From: DASRFR01 sp035651455
GTDB taxonomy: Bacteria; Acidobacteriota; Terriglobia; Terriglobales; Acidobacteriaceae
Length of the DNA stretch: 64,000 nt
Assembly: GCA_035651455.1 (NCBI GenBank)
Contig: DASRFR010000025.1
Span: 62,001 to 126,000 of the forward strand
Direction of reading: 5' to 3'
Within the stretch, counting starts at the first letter, position 1. The number at the start of each line of letters is the position of its first letter. Positions 57,224-64,000 of this stretch are shown here, one piece after another. Both the position numbers and the translations under genes were made by a program. The notes under the pieces are model-generated. The model was not told the origin of the DNA. It saw only the letters and a program-made list of their open reading frames with translations, and searched no databases.

Positions 57224-58770
57224 TTTTTCGCCTCCAAACTCCCCTCGGATGCGACCGGGAACTCGATCCAAAAAGTACTTCCTTTGTTAATCTGCGACTC
57301 CACCCCGCAACTGCCATGCATGCGGGTCACCGCGCGCCTTACGATCGCCAATCCGATCCCTGTTCCCGGGAAAGCATCGCGGTCGTGGAGACGCTCGAAA
57401 ACTTGCCAGATACGCTCCTGATGCTGAGGGGCAATGCCGATCCCGTTATCGCTCACGCTCAGCCGGACCCGTCTCTCCTTCACCTCCGCTGAAATCCTCA
57501 CCTCGGGCTTGACCCCCTTGCGTTGGAACTTAAACGCATTTGACAGGAGATTGAGCAGCACTTGAGTGAGAACCTGAGACTGGGCATAGATGCAGATGTC
57601 GGATGGCACGTCTACTTGCAGCATGCCATCATCACCCTGTTGAGCCTGCCGGATGGCTTCAGCAACCACATCGGCCAGCTTGACGGATTCGAGCGGCATG
57701 TTGATTCGGCTTACCCGGCCATAATCGAGTAAATCCTGCACCAGCGCGTTCATTCGCGCCGTAGCACTGGTGATCTCGTGGAGATAGTCCCGGCCAGTCT
57801 CGTCCAGTCCCGCGGCACAGTCTTCCTGCAAGGCTTGTGCGAATCCTGCAATCGCGCGCAGCGGCGCGCGCAAATCATGCGACACGGAATAGGCGAATGA
57901 TTCCAGTTCCGCGTTGCTTTCCTCGCGCTCCCGAACTTGCAGTTCGAGTTCTTCGGAGTGGCGCTGCAACTCATCCATCAGTTTCTTGCGCTCGGTGTTG
58001 TCCCGGGTCACCTTCGAAAACCCGTATAGGTTGCCAGCTTCGTCGCGGAGAGCGGTCACTACGACGCTGGCCCAAAAGCGGGTTCCGTCCTTACGGACGC
58101 GCCAGCCTTCGCCCTCGAAGTGACCGTTTGCAGCCGCCGTTTCCAGCACGCGTCGAGGCAGCTCAGAAGCGCGGTCCTCGGGAGTGTAGAAGTTGGAAAA
58201 ATGCTTGCCGATAATTTCCTCGGCCTTGTAGCCCTTCAGGCGTTCGGCCCCGACGTTCCAGGAAGTGATGCGGCCTGTGGGATCCATGGAAAAAATCGCG
58301 TAATCGATCACGCCTTCGATCAGGAGCCGGTATCGCAGTTCGGACTGACGCCGTTCGGAAAGATCGCGCGTGATCTTGCCAAAACCCAGGTGACGGCCTT
58401 GTTTGTCGCAGATTCTCGTAATCACGACATTCGCCCAAAACCGCGAGCCGTCCTTACGCACTCGCCAACCCTCATCCTCAAAACGTCCATCTTGCATGGC
58501 CAGCTTGAGCTCATAGTTTGGCTTGTCTAAAGCGAGATCCGGGGCCGTGTAGAAAACGCTGAAGTGCTTGCCGATAATCTCTTTCGCTGGGTAACCCTTC
58601 ATGCGTTCTGCGCCTGAATTCCAGGTACAAATGAGGCCAGCCGGATCAAGCATGAAAATCGCGTAGTCTGTGACGCTATCCACCAGCAGCCGAAACACGT
58701 CCGGAGGCTGCAGCTCAGGCGCAGCGCGCAATGCGACATCTGGCGTTGCTTTAGCCACAGACCTTCCCAC
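57220..58770 (-). CDS. double-PAS sensor histidine kinase, soluble
   Basis: A 516-residue cytoplasmic kinase. Two PAS/PAC units (about residues 25-150 and 150-275) are near copies: DYAIFMLDPAGLICTWNSGAER versus DYAIFSMDPTGRITSWNVGAER, both with GYxAxEIIGKHF. A short coiled coil (HSEELELQVREREESNAELE) leads to the H box SVSHDLRAPLRA with the phospho-acceptor His298, then the ATPase domain (N box NLLSNAFKF, G1 SDNGIGIAP, G2 GTGIGLAIV). No membrane segment, so it senses an internal signal. Starts at GTG 58770, or GTG 58758 after GGGAAGG. Two receiver genes follow in the same operon. Confidence 0.92.
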   Translation of the reverse strand: MGRSVAKATPDVALRAAPELQPPDVFRLLVDSVTDYAIFMLDPAGLICTWNSGAERMKGYPAKEIIGKHFSVFYTAPDLALDKPNYELKLAMQDGRFEDEGWRVRKDGSRFWANVVITRICDKQGRHLGFGKITRDLSERRQSELRYRLLIEGVIDYAIFSMDPTGRITSWNVGAERLKGYKAEEIIGKHFSNFYTPEDRASELPRRVLETAAANGHFEGEGWRVRKDGTRFWASVVVTALRDEAGNLYGFSKVTRDNTERKKLMDELQRHSEELELQVREREESNAELESFAYSVSHDLRAPLRAIAGFAQALQEDCAAGLDETGRDYLHEITSATARMNALVQDLLDYGRVSRINMPLESVKLADVVAEAIRQAQQGDDGMLQVDVPSDICIYAQSQVLTQVLLNLLSNAFKFQRKGVKPEVRISAEVKERRVRLSVSDNGIGIAPQHQERIWQVFERLHDRDAFPGTGIGLAIVRRAVTRMHGSCGVESQINKGSTFWIEFPVASEGSLEAKN

Positions 58771-58918
58771 TTGAACGAGAGGTTATTCCACCACGTTTCA
58801 CGATGATGACGTTGACGGCAAAATCTTGATTGTCTCGTGAGAAGCGGAAATCAGAAATACAGGAAAAGCTGTATCGAAATTTAGACTGAAGTGTCTCGCG
58901 GAGAACGCAACTGATCGG

Positions 58919-59347
58919 CTATACCCAACCGCGCTCCTGGAAGAAGCTCAGGCCGAGTTGTAGTGCGGCATTCAAATCCTGAAGGAGGTCGCCATCCACC
59001 TTCTTAATATGAAAGCAAGTCTTGCCTTTCAACAATCGTGTCAGTGACGGCGAAAGATTTTTCTTCAACCCGGGACTCAAATAAAGCGGGGTGTAATAGA
59101 AACCTCTATATTCTTTTTGCAAGATGATGCTTGCCATGCCTGCTGGTTTCGGCTTGTTTTCATAAATGCCCGAAATTGCGATCGCCTTCGGCGTTACCAG
59201 GTGCAAATCCTTCTTGCCGCGGACCGTTCCTTCAACGGATTTGAATGGAGGAGCATAGGCGGAGAGCAGTTTGTGAAGGATCGGGTACACGCTCTCGAGA
59301 AATTCGGGAGTAGATGATGCTGCCCTGCTCACAGCCACCACCCTCAT
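58919..59347 (-). CDS. hypothetical protein, possibly DUF1801-like
   Basis: A 142-residue soluble protein (TPEFLESVYPILHKLLSAYAPP, IAISGIYENKPKPAGMASIILQ, YRGFYYTPLYLSPGLKK, GKTCFHIKKVDGDLLQDLNAA). The helical start, central sheet and C-terminal CFHIKKVD...LLQDL pattern recall the DUF1801/YdhG fold, but the match is by eye. Its ATG at 59347 overlaps the stop of the DUF2911 gene (ATGA), so the two are co-translated. No signal peptide. Confidence 0.65.
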   Translation of the reverse strand: MRVVAVSRAASSTPEFLESVYPILHKLLSAYAPPFKSVEGTVRGKKDLHLVTPKAIAISGIYENKPKPAGMASIILQKEYRGFYYTPLYLSPGLKKNLSPSLTRLLKGKTCFHIKKVDGDLLQDLNAALQLGLSFFQERGWV

Positions 59348-59874
59348 TTCTCCTTAAACTCGACCCACGCCTTGCTCCTGCCGAAATCGACATCGAACTC
59401 GCACCGCTGTGGGCCGACGTGACCTAGGGTAACGGTCAATTCCTCCTGGCGCTGACTGAGGGTCCCGGTCTCCATGGTCGCGCGCACGATGTCCTGCTTT
59501 TCATCGTAGGCACCTTCCACCGCGGTATTCTTGCTCACGATCAGCTTCCATTCTTTCTTTCCCGGCAGCAGGTAGAGAGTGTAACCACCGGGAGCAATGT
59601 CGACTCCACCGATGGTCAGTGCCGGTTCAGAGAAAAGAGTAATGGCCGCGCCTCCCGGCATCCAGATCCTGTTCAGCGGCGGCCCTTCGGCTTTTCCCGC
59701 GGGAATTCGGTTGTAGCGAATACCGATCTGCTTGCCGTCTTCAAAGTTGCACGACGCGGTTCCGGCTTCAGGTTGCGAAGCCTGCTGTGCCATGGCAATC
59801 ATGGCAGGACAAAGAAGAGTCAAGACGACAACCGTCAACCATGCAACGGAAGAGGAACGACTGAGGTGGACCAC
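59344..59874 (-). CDS. exported DUF2911 protein
   Basis: A 176-residue secreted protein. The signal peptide is SSVAWLTVVVLTLLCPAMIAMA. The mature part matches DUF2911: GRIYNRI-type GIRYNRIPAGKAEGPPLNRIWMPGGAAITLFSEPALTIGG (seen here in parts), VDIAPGGYTLYLLPGKKEW, then LIVSKN and VTLGHVG. Function is unknown; the family is common in Bacteroidetes and Acidobacteria. The GTG at 59874 is chosen because GAGGAGG lies five to six bases before it; the frame opens at 59943. It is translationally coupled to the DUF1801-like gene by ATGA. Confidence 0.88.
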   Translation of the reverse strand: MVHLSRSSSVAWLTVVVLTLLCPAMIAMAQQASQPEAGTASCNFEDGKQIGIRYNRIPAGKAEGPPLNRIWMPGGAAITLFSEPALTIGGVDIAPGGYTLYLLPGKKEWKLIVSKNTAVEGAYDEKQDIVRATMETGTLSQRQEELTVTLGHVGPQRCEFDVDFGRSKAWVEFKEK

Positions 59875-60045
59875 AGTGACCTCCTCACGCCGTCGAAGGC
59901 GCGCAATTACATAGATCAAGATATTACGGGTGTTATGCAGCATGCGCTATTAGCAGAGCTTGTGCGTACTTTTGGTTTCGATTTCCTCCCATTTTGGACC
60001 CTCGGAACGGCCGATTGCCGAGGTCCTGGAAGCGGAACTGCAACT

Positions 60046-61797
60046 TTATGGCTCCCAAGCCGCGTTGAGAGTGCCAATGTGGCCGGTGGCATTGTCCCGC
60101 ACTGCCAGGCGAACCTGGTTGTTCTTGCCCTGTGGCGGATCCAGATCCATGTGCACCAGCATGCCCTGCTGCATGATCTGCTGGTAGACGTTATCGGGGA
60201 ACTCTTGCGCGATCTTCTGGCTGTGGTTCGAGAGCATCTTGCCTTCAGCGGAAAACATGGCGCTATACAGATCGACGTCAAACTTCTTTTTGCCACCGCT
60301 GTCTTTTACGGTCAGGCTGTGAGCATCCACCAGGAAATCAACACCGACCTTGCCTTTATCGGTCGGTTTGACCCGCGCACTGAATGTGACCAGCGTGGCC
60401 GGGACACCGGTTTGCCAAGCTTCGGCAATCTGCTGGTCCGAATCGCGGTCTTTTATGGTTGCGGGATCGATTGCATAGTAACCTCGACGAGCCCGCAGCT
60501 GTGTCCCATCCTTGTTCAGCTTGACTTTGATAGTGCGGAATTTGCCATCCCACTTCTTGTTTTCGGGATAATAGCCGAGCGTATATGAGGCGTTATTGTC
60601 CGCCATCACCAGGTCGACGCCGGCATTAATCTCGTTCTGGTTGACGTAAACCTTGCCGCCCGTTTCAGCGGCAATCTCTCTCATGGTTTCCTGGCTGGAC
60701 GCCACATCTGACATGCGAGTTCCCGCGCGCTGAGAGAGATCCATCAACTGACGATTGGCTGAGTCTTCCCTCTCCATTTCCATCCCGCTCATCAGGCCAC
60801 GAACATCCACGGGATAAATCGCCACTTGGGCAGCTGAGAGTTGGGCCGACGCTTCGCGGATCTCCTCGGTGTGTGCGTGGCGCTGCGTCTCGGCCAGTGC
60901 TCCCGCCGCATGCGTATTCAGCCCGGTCTGATGGATGTCCGGAAGCGCCTCTGCCAGTTCCGCCTCGGTAACGTTCCGGTTTTCCGGAATGAGGTCGAAA
61001 GGAAATGTAGCGGTAAGCCAGACCACCTGCTTGCGTCCCGGCATACCCCCCAACACCCGCGCCAGGCCGCGCATTGCGTCCAAGGTAACCCCGACCCGGC
61101 GGTCCAGTTCGTAACTGACCTGGATAGACTGGAAAGCCTGCGCCTCACCAGACATCATGGCCAGCGTCGTCGTCAATGCGGGATCCGCTCCTGTACCAAT
61201 TGCCGTGCTGAGCGGTGGTGGAACGGCGCTCTGCATGTCCTGCTCTCGTGGCTTGATTTTTTGCAAAGCGGCTTTCAGAAGGTTGGGATCAGTGGTGAAA
61301 TCCTGCAACATCCGCAATTGATTGGTCAGCGTAAACACAGCAACGCGCTGGTCGGGCTTGAGTTGTTCCTGCACGTACTTGAGCATCTGCCAGCGGGCAT
61401 AGGCCTGATCGCGAAATGGTGTGTTGGCTGCATCCAGCAGAAGCACGGTGACTGGCCCGCCTTCGCTGCGATATTCGGGCTTGTTCGAGTAGATACCCGG
61501 GGCGAGCGGCAAGGGCGCGGGCACTTTGGACGCGTCTTCCGGCGTGGTGAATGCGGCGATTTGCTGCTTTTTGCCGTTCTCCTCGATCACGAAGTCCTGG
61601 GGCTTGAGTCCTGTGACAGGTTTACCTTGCTTATCGATCACCACAACATCTACCAAGACCATTCGCGTGTTTACGCGGACCGTGGGCGACGGAATACCGC
61701 TGTTCGGCTCCTGAGCGACGACGCGATTGAGGATCATGGCGCTCGCGAACATGAGTATTGCCAACAACCACCTCAATAAGGACCTGCGAAACCGCAT
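60046..61797 (-). CDS. VWFA-related exported protein (Acidobacteria type)
   Basis: A 583-residue secreted protein. After a signal peptide (MRFRRSLLRWLLAILMFASAMI) come the hallmark VRVNTRMVLVDVVVIDKQGKPVTGLKPQDFVI segment and a von Willebrand factor A-like fold (VTVLLLDAANTPFRDQAYARW, RVAVFTLTNQLRMLQDFT, GRKQVVWLTATFP). The strict DxSxS metal site is replaced by DAANT. A C-terminal beta domain (YTLGYYPENKKWDGKFRTIKVKL to the end) completes the family pattern. This family is expanded in Acidobacteria and of unknown function. ATG 61797 is preceded by GGAGGAAGAGG. It is divergent from guaB. Confidence 0.9.
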   Translation of the reverse strand: MRFRRSLLRWLLAILMFASAMILNRVVAQEPNSGIPSPTVRVNTRMVLVDVVVIDKQGKPVTGLKPQDFVIEENGKKQQIAAFTTPEDASKVPAPLPLAPGIYSNKPEYRSEGGPVTVLLLDAANTPFRDQAYARWQMLKYVQEQLKPDQRVAVFTLTNQLRMLQDFTTDPNLLKAALQKIKPREQDMQSAVPPPLSTAIGTGADPALTTTLAMMSGEAQAFQSIQVSYELDRRVGVTLDAMRGLARVLGGMPGRKQVVWLTATFPFDLIPENRNVTEAELAEALPDIHQTGLNTHAAGALAETQRHAHTEEIREASAQLSAAQVAIYPVDVRGLMSGMEMEREDSANRQLMDLSQRAGTRMSDVASSQETMREIAAETGGKVYVNQNEINAGVDLVMADNNASYTLGYYPENKKWDGKFRTIKVKLNKDGTQLRARRGYYAIDPATIKDRDSDQQIAEAWQTGVPATLVTFSARVKPTDKGKVGVDFLVDAHSLTVKDSGGKKKFDVDLYSAMFSAEGKMLSNHSQKIAQEFPDNVYQQIMQQGMLVHMDLDPPQGKNNQVRLAVRDNATGHIGTLNAAWEP

Positions 61798-61964
61798 ACC
61801 TCTTCCTCCACTCCAGAAAACAAGAACGTGCCGTGGCACAAACCTTGCGAACTGCTTTTCGGAACCGCACCGGACTTTACCTTGTTTTTCAGCTACTTTC
61901 AATGGATTTAACCTGCACTTGCGGCGGCGTCATGCAGCGGGAAATCACGGCAGGAGCGCGGAGT

Positions 61965-61993
61965 TTGCTTAGTCGGCGCGCCATCTCTAGAAT
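61965..61993 (+). promoter_or_regulatory. guaB promoter
   Basis: TTGCTT (61965-61970), a 17-base spacer and TAGAAT (61988-61993), 31 bases before the guaB ATG. The mRNA leader would be short and has no clear Shine-Dalgarno. Confidence 0.6.
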
Positions 61994-62024
61994 AGAAATT
62001 TACCTGCTCGTTCCGAGACAAAAT

Positions 62025-63530
62025 ATGATTCATTTCCCGGTGCCAGAGGCCCTGACCTTCGACGACGTGTTGCTTTTGCCCGCCCGATCTGACGTGGTCC
62101 CGGCAACTGCCAATACGCAAAGCCAGTTGACCCGCAACATTCGCCTGAATATTCCCGTCATCAGCGCGGCCATGGACACCGTCACAGAATCGCACATGGC
62201 GATCGCCTTGGCGCAGCAGGGCGGCGTGGGAATTATCCATCGCAATCTTTCTATCGAACAGCAGGCCAACGAAGTCGACAAGGTAAAGCGCTCGGAAAGC
62301 GGCATGATCGTCGACCCCGTCACTATGTCGCCGGATGAGAAGGTCTCAGATGCTCTGGAGGTCATGCGGAAATACAAGATTTCGGGCGTACCCATTACAA
62401 AAAACGGGCGACTGGTCGGGATTCTGACCAACCGCGATCTGCGCTTCGAAACCCGCTTTGACGTTCCCATCGCCAAGGTGATGACCAAGGAAAACCTCAT
62501 CACCGTCCCGGTGGGCACTACGCTCGAGGAAGCGGAAAAAATTCTTCACGAACATCGGGTGGAGAAGCTGTTGGTAGTCGACAACAACTACATGCTTAAA
62601 GGCCTGATCACGGTCAAGGACATCCAGAAGAAGCTGAAATATCCCAGTGCGGCCAAGGATTCGCACGGGCGCCTGCGGGTGGGTGCCGCGATCGGTGCTA
62701 CCGGAGATTTCCTGGAACGGGCACAGGAACTGGCGAGGGCAAAAGTCGACCTGGTTGCCATCGACAGTGCCCACGGGCATTCATCCCGTGTTCTGGACGC
62801 AGTCAAGCTGGTTAAGTCAAAGGTTCCTGAGATCGACCTGCTCGCGGGCAATGTTGCTACTTTCGACGGCGCCTGCGAACTCGCTCGCGCCGGGGCTGAC
62901 GGAATCAAGGTCGGAATCGGTCCGGGATCCATCTGCACCACGCGCGTGGTCACCGGTGCCGGCGTACCGCAGATCACCGCGATTGCCGAAGCGTACCGCG
63001 CCACCCGCGACGCTAACGTACCCATTGTGGCCGATGGAGGCATCAAGTATTCAGGCGACATAACGAAAGCCCTCGCCGCCGGAGCCAGCGTAGTCATGAT
63101 CGGCTCTATGTTTGCCGGCACCGACGAGAGTCCGGGCGAACTCATCCTATATCAAGGCCGCACCTACAAGTCCTATCGCGGCATGGGATCTCTGGGCGCG
63201 ATGGCACAAGGTTCCAGTGAACGATATTTTCAGAACACCGACGGCGACTCCTCTGCCGCCATGCCCGTGCTGGGAGAAGAGTCGAATCGGCTGGCAAAGC
63301 TCGTTCCCGAAGGAATTGAAGGACGCGTTCCCTACCGCGGTTCAGTCGCCATGATTGTTCACCAGATGGTGGGAGGGTTGAAGTCGGGCATGGGCTACTG
63401 CGGATGCAGCAGCATCAGCGAACTGCAAAGCAAAGCGCGATTCGTGCGGATCAGCGGCGCAGGACTGCGCGAGAGCCACGTTCACGATGTCATGATCACC
63501 CGCGAAGCGCCCAATTATGCGGTCGAGTAA
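62025..63530 (+). CDS. guaB: IMP dehydrogenase
   Basis: A 501-residue enzyme oxidising IMP to XMP with NAD, the first committed step to GMP. It begins LTFDDVLLLPARSDVVPATANTQS, carries two CBS domains (about residues 95-220: VMRKYKISGVPITKNGRLVG, VGTTLEEAEKILHEHRVEKLLVV), and the catalytic loop GIGPGSICTTRVVTGAGVPQ with the active-site Cys, followed by GGIKYSGDITKALAAGASVVMIGS and GSSERYFQ. The frame extends upstream to 61758 but ATG 62025 is the family start and lies just after a good promoter. It is followed with no gap by a VanZ-like gene. Confidence 0.96.
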   Translation: MIHFPVPEALTFDDVLLLPARSDVVPATANTQSQLTRNIRLNIPVISAAMDTVTESHMAIALAQQGGVGIIHRNLSIEQQANEVDKVKRSESGMIVDPVTMSPDEKVSDALEVMRKYKISGVPITKNGRLVGILTNRDLRFETRFDVPIAKVMTKENLITVPVGTTLEEAEKILHEHRVEKLLVVDNNYMLKGLITVKDIQKKLKYPSAAKDSHGRLRVGAAIGATGDFLERAQELARAKVDLVAIDSAHGHSSRVLDAVKLVKSKVPEIDLLAGNVATFDGACELARAGADGIKVGIGPGSICTTRVVTGAGVPQITAIAEAYRATRDANVPIVADGGIKYSGDITKALAAGASVVMIGSMFAGTDESPGELILYQGRTYKSYRGMGSLGAMAQGSSERYFQNTDGDSSAAMPVLGEESNRLAKLVPEGIEGRVPYRGSVAMIVHQMVGGLKSGMGYCGCSSISELQSKARFVRISGAGLRESHVHDVMITREAPNYAVE

Positions 63531-64000
63531 ATGAAGCTGGAGCCTGACGCCCTGACCGCCACTGCACCGCGACAACAACTCTGGAAGACATGGCTTGCCG
63601 CCGGCCTCTGGCTTCTGCTTATTGCCATTGAGTCCAGCAACGCGCTTTCTTCTGACAATACCGGGCGAATCCTGTACGCGATCATGACCTTCTTCTACGG
63701 GCCGATTGACCGCGCATGGTTTGTTCAGTTCCATCACATTCTTCGCAAGACCGGACACGTAGTGGGTTATGCGATCCTGAGCATTCTTCTGTTCCGCGCA
63801 TGGAGAGCGACGTTCTTTCGGCCGGCAAGATGGGCGTGGCTTTGGACTGCACTCGCCTTCTCTGGAACTGCACTTGTCGCCAGCATGGATGAATGGCACC
63901 AGAGTTACATTCCTTCCCGCACCGGCACCTATCACGACGTCATACTCGATAGCTCAGCGGCGCTTGCGGCACAAATCTTGATTTACCTGGTCGTGCGCGG
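63531..64000 (+). CDS. VanZ-like membrane protein, truncated by window end
   Basis: The frame begins with ATG immediately after the guaB stop (TAAATG) and is still open at the right edge (157 residues seen). It shows three to four membrane helices (KTWLAAGLWLLLIAIESSNAL, VVGYAILSILLFRAW, WLWTALAFSGTALVASMDEWH, LAAQILIYLVVRG) and the VanZ-family marks KTGHVVGYAIL and DEWHQSYIPSRTGTYHDVILDS. VanZ-like proteins are of uncertain function, some affecting glycopeptide susceptibility. Probably co-transcribed with guaB. Confidence 0.88.
   Translation, partial: MKLEPDALTATAPRQQLWKTWLAAGLWLLLIAIESSNALSSDNTGRILYAIMTFFYGPIDRAWFVQFHHILRKTGHVVGYAILSILLFRAWRATFFRPARWAWLWTALAFSGTALVASMDEWHQSYIPSRTGTYHDVILDSSAALAAQILIYLVVR

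Noticed and set aside
60841..61779. 312-codon frame opposite the VWFA protein
   Set aside because: Antisense shadow with no fold features; the VWFA family call on the other strand is firm.
1..64000. CRISPR array, IS element or prophage
   Set aside because: No regularly spaced direct repeats, transposase, integrase or phage structural genes were found on reading both strands; this was by eye only.

Overview
The window looks like a chromosomal segment of an acidobacterium, most likely from the Terriglobia (Koribacter/Acidobacteriaceae-like) branch. This is inferred from gene content: a VWFA-related protein of the Acidobacteria type, an Oar-like TonB-dependent receptor with an N-terminal carboxypeptidase-regulatory domain, two CRTAC1 (FG-GAP plus ASPIC/UnbV) proteins, a Pkn-type kinase, and GC-rich codon use with frequent GTG/TTG starts. 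No rRNA, CRISPR array, IS transposase or integrase gene was seen.

Layout. 0-8.6 kb: a partial Nramp-family transporter, a STAS protein, a tiny membrane protein, a Crp/Fnr regulator, a Nudix hydrolase, an ABC-F ATPase, a bactofilin and a lipoprotein with a glycosidase-like domain. 8.6-15.0 kb (minus strand): a tightly coupled five-gene bidirectional [NiFe]-hydrogenase operon (hoxE-F-U-Y-H) whose HoxF is fused to a complete NfnB/GltD-like NADPH/FAD domain. 15.2-22.5 kb (minus): TonB-dependent receptor, TPR lipidless secreted protein and CRTAC1 protein, with an 18-bp perfect palindrome upstream. 23.1-32.2 kb (plus): a seven-gene operon with overlapping or abutting genes, headed by a DAHP synthase and followed by a heme-bearing propeller protein, a second CRTAC1 protein, a YVTN propeller/cytochrome c, a Reg_prop propeller, a Rid protein and a one-and-a-half-domain solute-binding protein. 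32.5-39.3 kb: Sel1-repeat protein, serine acetyltransferase, and a two-gene molybdopterin oxidoreductase system (FeS-NrfD fusion plus a catalytic subunit with no Tat signal).

39.5-41.8 kb: tRNA-His(GTG) followed by a 2.2-kb element bounded by a 24-bp duplication of the tRNA 3' end. It also carries paired GCAATCA motifs near both ends, an internal duplicated segment with terminators, a degenerate receiver protein, a zinc-ribbon protein and a frameshifted membrane gene. 42.1-50.8 kb: protocatechuate 3,4-dioxygenase (pcaHG), an MBL-fold protein, outer-membrane barrel proteins, an ECF sigma factor with a small Cys-rich partner, a secreted propeller protein, a UDP-glucose dehydrogenase homologue without its catalytic cysteine, and a 2H (LigT-like) protein. 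50.8-64 kb: NIPSNAP protein and a divergent ArsR regulator, a Ser/Thr kinase fused to a six-Asp-box propeller and coupled to a MoaD-like protein, tRNA-Pro(TGG), a cupin, three receiver proteins with a double-PAS histidine kinase, a DUF2911 pair, a VWFA protein, guaB and a truncated VanZ-like gene.

Functional themes are H2/NAD(P)H redox exchange, periplasmic electron transfer and propeller proteins, and outer-membrane uptake. All family calls are from reading the sequence; no database search was run.
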